From positions 1 through 64,000 of the forward strand of contig DILB01000023.1 of the NCBI GenBank assembly GCA_002424815.1: a DNA stretch of 64,000 nucleotides, read 5' to 3'. This DNA is from Caryophanales bacterium UBA5603 (GTDB lineage: Bacteria > Bacillota_I > Bacilli_A > Izemoplasmatales > Hujiaoplasmataceae). The first letter of the stretch is position 1. Each line of letters begins with the position of its first letter. The notes under the pieces were generated by a model. That model saw nothing but the letters and a program-made list of their open reading frames with translations, was not told where the DNA came from and made no database searches. The translations under genes and the position numbers were made by a program. Of this stretch, positions 1 to 9,235 are shown piece by piece.

Positions 1-1388
1 ACGAATTTTTGTCGAGATTTTTCTAAAAATCCTTTTCGATGTTTTAAATTATAAATCATCATTACAATTGAATTATCTTGAACAACATGAGGATGAATCC
101 CATTACCCACCCAATATGAAGGGGAAAAATTTCTCGCATCATCATCAAACATCGGTGATCCAGGATGAGTAGAAAAAACATTAATACGGTTTGGAAGCGT
201 CGCCTGCCATAAATGTTGTTGATCACCAAAACTTCCAGGATGATAACTTTGAGCTGTTGAAAGCATGAAATCATCTGTTTTATATGTTAAAGTGTTTGCT
301 CGTTCAATCGCAACTCCTTGCGTTGCTGGATTGAGAATTTTGACTAACATGGGCAGAAATCCAGATTTTCTTAAAATGGGATGACTTATCATTTTCAAGT
401 CCTTGAGAAAATTATTTTCTCGCAGATTCCACGCATTAAATATATCCATCGTTAAATTGATTGATTCAGGATTAGTAAATGCTTCCATCGCCCAAAGAAA
501 CATTCCTCGGTCATCAAAATCATCATTGGGTATTTCGTCACGAACTTCGGATAAATCAAGTCCCATAGAATCCTTAATCAAAAATGTACCCTTTGCCTTA
601 GCAATGCGTTTGATTACTTCGGGCACTCGATAATTATGACAGAGTAAATACATTGATGAGATTCTTTCATAATCATAATCGCGTTTAATTATCCCAAATG
701 CATGGCTAAGGATATCATTGACATCCGCTTGAGTTGAATCAATTTTTTGTTTTTCATAACAACGTCCTGACGTAGCAACGAAGTAGCCTTGATAAGAATG
801 CATGGCCATATCTAAAAACAATAAATCTAGGATTATTTTGGCCTTTTGAATAATTTCCTCGTCGAAAGAAAAATCGATTAAGACACAGAGTGGAGCGATA
901 TCTTCTTCATAATACGTATTAGAATGCCATTCGGTAAAACCGTATTTATAGCGATATTCTAGCCATCTTAATATCTTGACTTTAGCTTTTGCCGCGTGCT
1001 CAATGCCCTTCATTTGATTATTTAAAAATATCTGATTGGGAAACGTTTTTCCTGAAAGAAATTCGCATGCAGCAAAAAGCAACTGATGGTTTTCTGACCA
1101 GTAACACATACCATCGATTCCTGGTTCATCCATCCAATATTTGAATGATAACATGGCCTGATCAATCGCTTCAAGCGTGCTTTTTGAAAGCAATGAAGCA
1201 TAGCGCAACCTTGTCATAATCAAACATATCAAACGAAAATCTGCGCAATCATGTCTTGCGTTGACGAAATCGACCAGATCGAGAATTTGCTTTTCATCAA
1301 TTTTTTGACCCTTTTCAAGAAGTATAATGTCCTTGAAACACTTGACATTCATCTTAATCTGCATTCCAACATCTTTTATGGCAGCCAT
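1..1388 (-). CDS. Large putative carbohydrate-active protein, paralogue B (partial, runs off left edge)
   Basis: An open reading frame of about 462 codons reads without a stop from an ATG at 1388 off the left edge, so the C-terminus is missing. AGGAG lies 6 bases before the ATG. The product is clearly a paralogue of the protein at 3605-5794. Both share the block CYWSENHQ (about residues 95-102 here), an EW.SN.YY block, a block beginning NPAT.GVAIERAN, a Y..D..ML.TAQSYH.G segment and a YWVGNG segment. Unlike its paralogue it has no N-terminal membrane helix, so it is probably cytoplasmic. I do not recognise a characterised family. The layout (helical N-terminal half, then a likely beta-rich half) recalls alpha/alpha-toroid polysaccharide lyases such as heparinase II or PL8, but that is only resemblance. 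It follows a sugar symporter gene by 8 bases, so it probably acts on the imported sugar. Confidence 0.75.
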   Translation of the reverse strand, partial: MAAIKDVGMQIKMNVKCFKDIILLEKGQKIDEKQILDLVDFVNARHDCADFRLICLIMTRLRYASLLSKSTLEAIDQAMLSFKYWMDEPGIDGMCYWSENHQLLFAACEFLSGKTFPNQIFLNNQMKGIEHAAKAKVKILRWLEYRYKYGFTEWHSNTYYEEDIAPLCVLIDFSFDEEIIQKAKIILDLLFLDMAMHSYQGYFVATSGRCYEKQKIDSTQADVNDILSHAFGIIKRDYDYERISSMYLLCHNYRVPEVIKRIAKAKGTFLIKDSMGLDLSEVRDEIPNDDFDDRGMFLWAMEAFTNPESINLTMDIFNAWNLRENNFLKDLKMISHPILRKSGFLPMLVKILNPATQGVAIERANTLTYKTDDFMLSTAQSYHPGSFGDQQHLWQATLPNRINVFSTHPGSPMFDDDARNFSPSYWVGNGIHPHVVQDNSIVMMIYNLKHRKGFLEKSRQKF

Positions 1389-1396
1389 GATATCTC

Positions 1397-2830
1397 CTAA
1401 AATAATTGCTTTTTCAGTTCAGTATACTCTGCCTCAAGTTCAGCGTCTAAATGATCAAGAGTACCAGTTTCTCTTAATCCAAGAAATTTACGAACTTGTA
1501 GACTGCGATGATTTGTTAAAACATACTTTTTACCGACGATATATCCAATCGTCATCATGATAACAAAGCTACCTGTCATGGCAATCCGAATACCTAAAAT
1601 GGCGCTCTCTGGTTGGAGAGGAATCGGAACCAGTTCGCTTGGTCTAACATACTTGGATACGGCCAACATAATACCAAAAATCTGAATTGCAACGGCTGAA
1701 CTCGTTTTACGAATAAACGTCATAATACCACTAAATGATCCTGTTGCTCTCTCGCCAAGTTTTAATTCACCAACATCCACAGCATCAGGGAAAATAATCC
1801 AACTCATCAATTGAGCTCCTGCAAATCCAAGTGCCGTCAAAGCGACAAGTGCATAAGCCCCAATGATTGGCCAATCGGATGGATAAAGTCCGACCAGAAT
1901 AAAGGCTACGATTGCTAAAGGAAGGCCAAATGTGTATATCTTCTTCTTATCTACTTTATTCACAAGATAATTGATAAGCGGAAACATCAATAATTGTACG
2001 CCAATAAAGGTTCCTAAAAAGATGGTTGATGATCCTTTTGCCACATAAATCGCATAGTAAATAATCCCAGTGGCTAAAATATCCATCGAGATGCTTTGAC
2101 ATAGATACATGTAAACAAGACCGCGAAAAGCTTTAACTTTTAATGGTTTAACAAATGTCTTAACATCAAAAGTTGATAATTTTTCTGGAATTGTCACTCG
2201 CTCTTTCGTAAATAATCCAATTAAGACGAGCGGCAAGGCAAAGAACAAGCCGAATCCAACACCGACAATCAAGTAAAAAACCGAGATGGTTATCGTGCCG
2301 GCTTTAAACAATTCTAAAATCATTGAAGGAATCAAAGTACAAACCGCTGTCGCAACTGTTGATACAACCAGTCGAATAACATTGACATTGTTTCGTTCTT
2401 TGACATTTGTTGTAATTTCGGCAGATAAAGAACTATAAGGGACGGATATCACTGTTGCGACTGTAGAATACAACAAATAAGTCGCAAGGGCATAAATTGC
2501 TTTGGCAACATCCGATTGCCATCCGCCTGTAGGAAGCCACATTAATGCAAAAACGATGACCATCAAAAGTCCACCAACGAAAATATAAGGGCGACGTCGT
2601 CCAAATTTAGTTCGTGTATTATCAGAAATGACACCCATCAAAGGATCACTGATGGCATCCCATACTTTTGAAATCAAAATGGCTGTCGCACCCAGTGCAG
2701 GATTGAGTCCAATGACGTCAGTCAAAAAGATAAGATACAGCACGCCAATCAATGATTGAGCGCCACCCCCAAAAACATCTCCCCAAGCAAATAATAATTT
2801 TTCGCGTTTCTTCATTTGGTTCTGTTCCAT
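1397..2830 (-). CDS. GPH-family (MelB-type) sugar:cation symporter
   Basis: The protein has 477 residues and about 12 hydrophobic segments. Its N-terminal stretch (FAWGDVFGGGAQSL, then SDPLMGVISDNTRTKFGRRRPYI) is the signature of the glycoside-pentoside-hexuronide:cation symporter family in the MFS superfamily. It should import an oligosaccharide or uronide with Na+ or H+ across the cytoplasmic membrane. AGGAG sits 6 bases before the ATG at 2830, and the start overlaps the end of the upstream isomerase gene by 19 bases. It is third in a tightly packed four-gene cluster with two paralogous putative glycan-active proteins. The substrate is therefore probably the product of the anchored paralogue. 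The exact sugar cannot be told from sequence. Confidence 0.88.
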   Translation of the reverse strand: MEQNQMKKREKLLFAWGDVFGGGAQSLIGVLYLIFLTDVIGLNPALGATAILISKVWDAISDPLMGVISDNTRTKFGRRRPYIFVGGLLMVIVFALMWLPTGGWQSDVAKAIYALATYLLYSTVATVISVPYSSLSAEITTNVKERNNVNVIRLVVSTVATAVCTLIPSMILELFKAGTITISVFYLIVGVGFGLFFALPLVLIGLFTKERVTIPEKLSTFDVKTFVKPLKVKAFRGLVYMYLCQSISMDILATGIIYYAIYVAKGSSTIFLGTFIGVQLLMFPLINYLVNKVDKKKIYTFGLPLAIVAFILVGLYPSDWPIIGAYALVALTALGFAGAQLMSWIIFPDAVDVGELKLGERATGSFSGIMTFIRKTSSAVAIQIFGIMLAVSKYVRPSELVPIPLQPESAILGIRIAMTGSFVIMMTIGYIVGKKYVLTNHRSLQVRKFLGLRETGTLDHLDAELEAEYTELKKQLF

Positions 2831-3612
2831 ATTGAACTCCTTAGATTGGGTGTAGATTCTAAACGTTTTGCTTTAAGAAAATCAACGCTTTTTTGCAGGC
2901 TTTCTAAAGGTGTCAAAGTATTCTGTTCAATCGCACCATATATTGCATACTTTTTAGCCGCTGCATAAACCTTTTCAAAATCAATCGTGCCACTACCGAT
3001 TTCGCAATCAGTAACAATTTGTTTTCTCCCTTTTTTGATTGATTGATGATCTCTTAGATGAAGCCCTATTAATCGATCATCGAGCCAACGTATGATTGCA
3101 ACGGGATCATTGTTTGTTTTTGTGACCCAATACGTATCCACCACAAATTTCACTTTACCAGTGGTATGTCTGACGATATATTCAAATTTAGTGATTTTTG
3201 ATATTTTTTTGAATTCAAAATCGTGATGATGAAATGCAAGCGTAATCCCTGCATCATGAAATGCTTGTGCTAAACGGTTCAGTTTTTTAGTAAATGAAGA
3301 TAGCATCGCTTTCCCACCGATAATTCCACTCAAAGGTAAAACCGAAACAACAAGGATTTCACAATTTAAAAGTTTGCACCAAGAGACGTAACTTTGGAAA
3401 TTTTTACGTAATTGACTGAATTTAACTTGCATGGAAACCACATTTAAGCCACTTTTTTTGACAAGTTCAATGTTTTTATCGTTGAATTTAATTCTTGCGA
3501 GTTCAATCGATTTAACAGGAAAATCAAGAAGTTTTTTTAAAGCTGTTTCAAGATTTTCTTGCATAAGACGGCGAATCGTATAGGTTTGCACACAAAGAAT
3601 CATCTCAATCAT
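2812..3612 (-). CDS. Sugar phosphate isomerase/epimerase (xylose isomerase-like TIM barrel)
   Basis: The product has 266 residues and the pattern of the AP-endonuclease-2/xylose-isomerase-like TIM-barrel superfamily. It contains LAFHHHDFEF near residue 125, FVVDTYWV near 157, GLHLRD near 182 and a late GAIEQN; these supply the His, Glu and Asp ligands for a divalent metal. Such enzymes isomerise or epimerise sugars and inositols in the cytoplasm. The gene overlaps its upstream neighbour by 8 bases and its downstream neighbour by 19, so translation is probably coupled. There are two possible ATG starts, at 3612 and 3603; GAGAGG lies 3 bases before the first and 12 before the second, so the choice is uncertain. 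It probably converts the sugar released by the adjacent putative glycan-active proteins. Confidence 0.8.
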   Translation of the reverse strand: MIEMILCVQTYTIRRLMQENLETALKKLLDFPVKSIELARIKFNDKNIELVKKSGLNVVSMQVKFSQLRKNFQSYVSWCKLLNCEILVVSVLPLSGIIGGKAMLSSFTKKLNRLAQAFHDAGITLAFHHHDFEFKKISKITKFEYIVRHTTGKVKFVVDTYWVTKTNNDPVAIIRWLDDRLIGLHLRDHQSIKKGRKQIVTDCEIGSGTIDFEKVYAAAKKYAIYGAIEQNTLTPLESLQKSVDFLKAKRLESTPNLRSSIWNRTK

Positions 3613-5794
3613 CTACCTCTCTTGTATTCGCTTGATAATTAAGACGCAAGGATTTGGAATCAAAAATATAAGTTATTGTGTCAGCTTTTCGTTCGACTAT
3701 TCCATTTTCAACATATGGATTGTCATAACGAGGATACTCAAGATTTTGAATCACTCCATTGATGGAAAATGACTTTGCATAGACGGCTTTAAGTTCAGTT
3801 ATCGTTGTTTGTTGATCTAACATTGTTTTATATGTAATTGAATTATTATCATTTTCAAACAGTAATTCATTGGCCATGATCCGGTTTATAAAACTCGCGA
3901 ATGTCTCAATTTGTGAGGAAGATAGTTCAGTAATAAAATAATGAGTTCCACTGCCTGTTTGAACTAAATCATAATCATCTGTCAATACTTCTTTTGCTGA
4001 ACCTCTAACTAACATATCATCTTTATTTTGTTCGATATTACTTTCTGAAAAAGGAACATATTGCATTGGATATCGCGATAAAATTGCAACATAAGCAGCT
4101 CCTACACGTGCAAAAGCGTAGCCTTCTTGTAAATGTGACAAATCATATTCATCAAATAATTGTTTGGGAAAATAGACGTGCGTCGTTTCCTTTACTACCA
4201 TCGGTTCCATAAAGCCAGTTTTTAAAGGGGGTATATAGATTGAAATATTGACGTTTCGTTCTTGTACAGAATAGGGTTGACGTCCATTGCCTGTCCAATA
4301 AGTAGGCGTTCCACTTCTTCTTGGAATCTTCGCAGGCTGGGTTGTAAATATCGAAACTTTATTGCTAAGATTAACCGAATTGATGGCATGTTGGTCAGCG
4401 TATTCACCTGCATGATAAGCTTGGGCCGTATTCATGGAATAATAGGGTGTTTTATAAGTATAGACATTCGCTCGTTCAATAGCAACACCGTTGGTGGAAG
4501 GATTGAGAATTCGACTGACTGACTCAAGCAATCCAAAGGCTCGCAGTGGCCATAGGTTAATCAATTTAAAATCATTAAGAAAATCGTTGGTAAACATTTT
4601 GTTTTTTGCGATGTATCTCATCGTATTATCAATCACCTCTGGATTGGTGAAAGCTTCCATATTGAGTTGCATCATTATTTGATGATCCGCTTGTCCAATC
4701 AAACCTTCTGCTTCCAACTCCGAAACATTTAAGGATTGACTCGATTTTATTATTTTTGCTTCTGAGCTATCATCAAAGACTGATTTGATGACTTCAGGGA
4801 CAGTATAAAATGGATGTCCTAAAGTATCCTTAGCTTCTATCATTTGACGAAAACAATTAAAGAACCCATTTTTTGAAGTAAACCAACTGTTTTCAAAAGC
4901 TTTTGTTTCTTCTGGCTGCATCACAAAATCAATAAAATTGCGCATACGATTACCAACATCATCACTGATGCGATTGTCAGAATACATTCTTCCACTGGAG
5001 GAAACAAATATATAATATGTTCTAGGCGCACCTGAAGTATCTTCTCCCTCAAAGCGGAAACTTTGAGAGGCCATATCAAACCAGATAATATCCATAATCA
5101 TACGCATGCGATTGACCAATTCATCATCTTCTGAAAACTGAATGAAATTAGCCATGGGTCCAATATCTTCGGGATAATAATTATTTGAATACCATTCAGT
5201 AAAACCATATAAATAACGTTGTTGCATCCAAGCTTCAATTCTGACTTTCGCCATCGCCATGTGTTCGCGTCCGGTTTTACCGTCGATCGTAAATATATCA
5301 TCAGGGAATGTTTGCCCAACGAGATATTCTTCGGTTGCAAACAGAATTTGGTGATTTTCAGACCAGTAACACATCGAATCATGCTCACCTTGATCCATCC
5401 AATACTTAAAGTTAAGCATAACCGTTTTAATTGCTAATTTAGTTGATTCTGGCAACTGATTTTCAAAGCCTAGGTAAAGACGAACTAATGAATTCATCCG
5501 AAAATCAGAAACATCATATCGACCATTAATATAATCAAATGCTCCTTGAAGTTCTGAATTGACAAAAGACTCTGTAAATTCAATTCCGATGGGAAGATCC
5601 AATCCTTTATTTGCTAAATCATAGTAATATAGCAAACGTTCAGCCCCCCCTGAATCAATCGATTCAGAAGGACGTTGAGGCAAAGCTTCAATCGACATAT
5701 TGACCGCAAATTGAATTCCTATGCTCGCTAAAAAGGAAACGATAATGACAAAAATTAATAAAACAATCTTTTTTCCAGAATGAAGATTTTTCAT
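3605..5794 (-). CDS. Membrane-anchored large putative carbohydrate-active protein, paralogue A
   Basis: The product has 729 residues with one N-terminal hydrophobic helix (about residues 9-31) after a Lys-rich start, so it is an exported, membrane-anchored protein. CYWSENHQ (about 142-149), EWYSNNYY and YWTGNG (near residue 500) are shared with the paralogue at 1-1388. I do not recognise a characterised family. A helical half rich in aromatic motifs followed by a beta-rich half resembles polysaccharide lyases or alpha/alpha-barrel glycoside hydrolases, but no catalytic set can be named with confidence. AAAGGT precedes the ATG. It lies 46 bases after the RNA methyltransferase gene and overlaps the isomerase gene. 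The simplest reading is extracellular glycan cleavage (this protein), import (symporter), intracellular processing (paralogue B) and isomerisation. Confidence 0.72.
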   Translation of the reverse strand: MKNLHSGKKIVLLIFVIIVSFLASIGIQFAVNMSIEALPQRPSESIDSGGAERLLYYYDLANKGLDLPIGIEFTESFVNSELQGAFDYINGRYDVSDFRMNSLVRLYLGFENQLPESTKLAIKTVMLNFKYWMDQGEHDSMCYWSENHQILFATEEYLVGQTFPDDIFTIDGKTGREHMAMAKVRIEAWMQQRYLYGFTEWYSNNYYPEDIGPMANFIQFSEDDELVNRMRMIMDIIWFDMASQSFRFEGEDTSGAPRTYYIFVSSSGRMYSDNRISDDVGNRMRNFIDFVMQPEETKAFENSWFTSKNGFFNCFRQMIEAKDTLGHPFYTVPEVIKSVFDDSSEAKIIKSSQSLNVSELEAEGLIGQADHQIMMQLNMEAFTNPEVIDNTMRYIAKNKMFTNDFLNDFKLINLWPLRAFGLLESVSRILNPSTNGVAIERANVYTYKTPYYSMNTAQAYHAGEYADQHAINSVNLSNKVSIFTTQPAKIPRRSGTPTYWTGNGRQPYSVQERNVNISIYIPPLKTGFMEPMVVKETTHVYFPKQLFDEYDLSHLQEGYAFARVGAAYVAILSRYPMQYVPFSESNIEQNKDDMLVRGSAKEVLTDDYDLVQTGSGTHYFITELSSSQIETFASFINRIMANELLFENDNNSITYKTMLDQQTTITELKAVYAKSFSINGVIQNLEYPRYDNPYVENGIVERKADTITYIFDSKSLRLNYQANTREVDD

Positions 5795-5840
5795 ATTTTC
5801 TTACCTTTCGTATGAATTGAGGCTTTTTTAAATGACGTTC

Positions 5841-6974
5841 TCAACGCGGGGGTCTAGGACCATAAAACTGAAAATAATGTGTTTCAATATTTCCATTATA
5901 CAGTTTTCGTTCCTTGTCCGGTTTTCTTTTTAACAAGCGCATAAAACCTGCATAAGACGTTAAAATGTACATTGACCAAGTTCCTAACCGATTGACCAAC
6001 CTGTCAATAAAAGTATAGATATCTTCGAGCCTTTGACCTTCCTTTAATCGTTCGCCATACGGCGGATTAGAAATGAGAATCGCATACTTCTCAGAATAAT
6101 CAATATTCATAAAGTCGCTTTGATAAAATTCAATCGTATCAGAAACACCTGCGGCAATCGCATTGAGTTTGGCAGCTTCAATACTTTTTTGATCGATATC
6201 CGATGCCAAAATTCTTAATTTTAAATCAGGCTTAATCATGGATTTTGCTCTTATAATTTCATTTTCCCAAATATCAGGGGAAATGAATTCCCAATGTTTT
6301 GATGCAAAATCACGATTTAACCCTGGGGCAATATTCCTTCCCATCATCGCTGCTTCAATGGGAATGGTGCCTGAACCACAAAATACATCATAAAGCGTTC
6401 TTTCAGGATTCCAATAACTAAGCATGATAAGTGCGGCTGCTAAAGTTTCTTTAAGAGGTGCTTCGATGGCATTTTGTCGATAACCTCGTTTATGAAGTGC
6501 GACACCACTCGTATCAATCGTCAAAGTGGCAACATCGGAAAGAATTGATATCAAAACGGTATATTCTTCTCCCGTCTCCGGTAACCAAACGATATCATAT
6601 TTCTTTTTCAATTTTTCAGCAATGGCTTTTTTAACAATGGCTTGACAATCAGAAATACTAAACAGTTTAGATTTTACAGATTTTCCATTGACTGTGATTT
6701 TTCCTGTTTTGGTGATTAAATCCGCCCAGTTAAGGTCGAATGTCTGATTAAAAAGTTCATCAAATGTCTCAACTTTAAATTCGCCGACTTTTAAGAGAAC
6801 TCGATCGGCACATCGAAGCCAAAGATTGCTTCTAACAATGCCTAATTCATCCGATAAAAAGGTAATCTTCCCATTGTCAGTTTTTGTAATTTCAAATCCC
6901 AAATCAATGAGTTCGCGTTTGACAATCGCTTCAAGACCAAAAGTTGTGGTTGCGATTAATTCGTATTTACTCAT
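5841..6974 (-). CDS. THUMP-domain class I SAM-dependent RNA methyltransferase (RlmL/YpsC-like)
   Basis: The protein has 377 residues. The N-terminus (YELIATTTFGLEAIVKRELIDLG) is the ferredoxin-like/THUMP start of the RlmL-N/YpsC family. A Rossmann methyltransferase domain follows, with DVFCGSGTIPIEAA near residue 195 as the SAM-binding loop and the N6/N2-methyltransferase motif ISNPPYGERL near residue 305. The family makes m2G in 23S rRNA. A longer GTG start at 6983 is possible. I chose the ATG at 6974 because it matches the family's usual N-terminus and has GTGAG upstream. It sits between the Mrp operon and the putative glycan cluster with no obvious terminator on either side. Confidence 0.87.
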   Translation of the reverse strand: MSKYELIATTTFGLEAIVKRELIDLGFEITKTDNGKITFLSDELGIVRSNLWLRCADRVLLKVGEFKVETFDELFNQTFDLNWADLITKTGKITVNGKSVKSKLFSISDCQAIVKKAIAEKLKKKYDIVWLPETGEEYTVLISILSDVATLTIDTSGVALHKRGYRQNAIEAPLKETLAAALIMLSYWNPERTLYDVFCGSGTIPIEAAMMGRNIAPGLNRDFASKHWEFISPDIWENEIIRAKSMIKPDLKLRILASDIDQKSIEAAKLNAIAAGVSDTIEFYQSDFMNIDYSEKYAILISNPPYGERLKEGQRLEDIYTFIDRLVNRLGTWSMYILTSYAGFMRLLKRKPDKERKLYNGNIETHYFQFYGPRPPR

Positions 6975-7035
6975 AAATCTCACTTTCCATTAATTAAATT
7001 AATTAAATTTTTGCTTTATTAAACCGTATCAACAT

Positions 7036-9195
7036 TTAAAATCTACCAAAAATAAACATGAATAGAAGCACCAAAGTGATGAACCCAGTATAAATGAGTG
7101 CATCGCTTTTAATAATACTCGCTTCAAATCGTAAGTTAAAAGCTTTCATCGTGATGACGAATCGATCCACAAATCCGGTCTGATTATCGTTTTTTAGGTT
7201 CAAAAGATTATAAGAGGAATACTCAATCGGACAGCGGTCACCTCGCAAATATCGACATATTAACCTCATAATAATAAATGCTGGCAAAAAGAATAAATAT
7301 TCAAGGCTAAACCAACGAGGGAGTTTGATATGGAACCAGTGGAATTTTGATCCAGCAAAAAACAAAACGACGCCAAGAAAAACAACCAACACAGTCATCC
7401 AAAGATCTTCACTTGTAAAGAAGTGAGCATCGACAATATAGTGTTCAATAAAATCAGGGTCAAAAGTAATTAAGCGAAGCTGAGGTAGGATAAACTCATT
7501 TAGTAATAGTTTCGGAAATACGCCAATAATAACGATTAAGATGGCAATGAGTCCCATGGCTGAATCCAAACATGAAAATTCGCGTTTGATATGATCATAG
7601 TTTCGGTCAGTTTTTCTGATAAAAACATAATAATACATTTTTATGAAAGAACAGACGGTTCCTGCACTCACAAGGATAAATAGGATTTCAGCGAAAAAAA
7701 ACATTTTATCACCATAAGTATAAGCTTCGACAATGCCATGATGAAGTAGTGATTTAGATATAAAACCGTTGAATAACGGAATACCACTGATTCCAAGCGC
7801 TGCAATTAAACAAATGATGGCAGTAAAAGGAAGTTTTTTCCACAAACCACCCAATTTATACATATCTGCTTCATGGGTATGGTAAAAAACGACACCTGCG
7901 ACCATGAATAGAAGCGATTTAAAGAGCGCATGATTAATGATGTGATAAATGGCACCTGAATACCCCATCGCGCCTTTATAACCCAAATATAATGAAACGC
8001 CGATGCCTAAGACGATATATCCCATTTGACTAACAGAATGATATGCCAACATCCGTTTGATGTTGGATTGTTGTAAAGCTAAAAAGACACCGACGACCAT
8101 GGTAATAATACCAAACCAAATGATAATTGCGCCTATCGATTCAATGGTCAACCAAATCGGATCAGCATAACTGCTTACTGCTTCCTTGCTTGGAAAGAAA
8201 TAACTGGTTGCTGTCCGTAAAATGCCAAATGCCCCAACTTTAATCATGATTCCGGAAAGGAGAGCACTAGCAGGAGTTGGTGCAACGGGATGAGCACGTG
8301 GTAACCATACATGAACAGGAGCCATTCCGGCTTTGATGCCAAATCCTAAAACCAGCAGTCCCATAATCCAATATTTTAAGTTACCGAGACCATCTAGTTT
8401 AGTTATCGCACTGACAAACCGAAGATCACCGATATTAAAATATAGAAGCAATATCGCACAAAGAATCAAAAATCCACCAATTAATCCCATAAAGATATAA
8501 TTTTGGCCCGCTTTGTAAGCTTCTTCAGCTTGTCCATGGATGACTAACATATAAGAAAAGATGGTCATGGATTCAAAAAATAAGAACATGGTTAATAAAT
8601 CGCCAGCCATAATCGCACCCAAGACAGATACATAAGTAAAGGCTAAGAAAAAGAAAAAGCGAGTGGATTTATTCTCTTTTTTCATGTATTCATGGGCATA
8701 TACCATAACTAAGAACCAAATAATGGATGTGATTAATAAAACAATATACCCAAGCATATCAATTCGAAACCCGATGCCAATCCCTAAAACTTCTGGGAAA
8801 CGAATTTCAAGCCCACCAGAGAGTGCTTGAGGATACATCGTCATAATCAATATGATGGTCAAAAATGTCATAAAAATGACTAGTCTATCTCGTCTTGAAC
8901 TTGCTCTTTGACCAAAAGCAATCTGCGATAATCCACCAATCATAGGGATGGCAAGAATGACTAAAGGCATCCAAATAAAATGAGCAATATCCAAATAGAA
9001 TTGGTAAATAAAACTAACATTTTTTAAGTAATCTGTTAAGCCGAAAACATTTTTTATCAAACCAATAAATGCCACAAGCAACAAAAAGATCGTTAAGATT
9101 AATTTTGATGAAGTATAGGTAATTCGATCTTGAAAACGATCAATCATGTGTCGTTTAATAACAGGTGCAGCATTATTTTTGAAAATTGATTTCAT
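7036..9195 (-). CDS. Mrp/complex I-type proton-translocating antiporter subunit (MrpA N-terminal/NuoL-like)
   Basis: The 719-residue membrane protein has more than 14 hydrophobic segments and the proton_antipo_M domain. Visible marks include GDLLTMFLFFESMTIFSYMLV (the conserved TM5 Glu region), GIKAGMAPVHVWLPRAHP (the Lys and His channel region) and MLAYHSVSQMGYI. It is the last gene of the operon. Because a MrpD-like gene is also present, this long subunit probably replaces the antiporter half of MrpA, whose C-terminal part is encoded separately at 11511-12052. AGAGGTG precedes the ATG. Alternatively it could be a NuoL/HyfB-like subunit of a respiratory complex, but no redox subunits are encoded nearby. 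Confidence 0.85.
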   Translation of the reverse strand: MKSIFKNNAAPVIKRHMIDRFQDRITYTSSKLILTIFLLLVAFIGLIKNVFGLTDYLKNVSFIYQFYLDIAHFIWMPLVILAIPMIGGLSQIAFGQRASSRRDRLVIFMTFLTIILIMTMYPQALSGGLEIRFPEVLGIGIGFRIDMLGYIVLLITSIIWFLVMVYAHEYMKKENKSTRFFFFLAFTYVSVLGAIMAGDLLTMFLFFESMTIFSYMLVIHGQAEEAYKAGQNYIFMGLIGGFLILCAILLLYFNIGDLRFVSAITKLDGLGNLKYWIMGLLVLGFGIKAGMAPVHVWLPRAHPVAPTPASALLSGIMIKVGAFGILRTATSYFFPSKEAVSSYADPIWLTIESIGAIIIWFGIITMVVGVFLALQQSNIKRMLAYHSVSQMGYIVLGIGVSLYLGYKGAMGYSGAIYHIINHALFKSLLFMVAGVVFYHTHEADMYKLGGLWKKLPFTAIICLIAALGISGIPLFNGFISKSLLHHGIVEAYTYGDKMFFFAEILFILVSAGTVCSFIKMYYYVFIRKTDRNYDHIKREFSCLDSAMGLIAILIVIIGVFPKLLLNEFILPQLRLITFDPDFIEHYIVDAHFFTSEDLWMTVLVVFLGVVLFFAGSKFHWFHIKLPRWFSLEYLFFLPAFIIMRLICRYLRGDRCPIEYSSYNLLNLKNDNQTGFVDRFVITMKAFNLRFEASIIKSDALIYTGFITLVLLFMFIFGRF

Positions 9196-9235
9196 GTAAA
9201 CACCTCTTTTGAAGTCTGTAATATATCAATGCTTG

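Noticed and set aside
403..633. Plus-strand open frames in 1-1390
   Set aside because: They are shadows of the long minus-strand partial gene, which has a ribosome site and a clear paralogue at 3605-5794.
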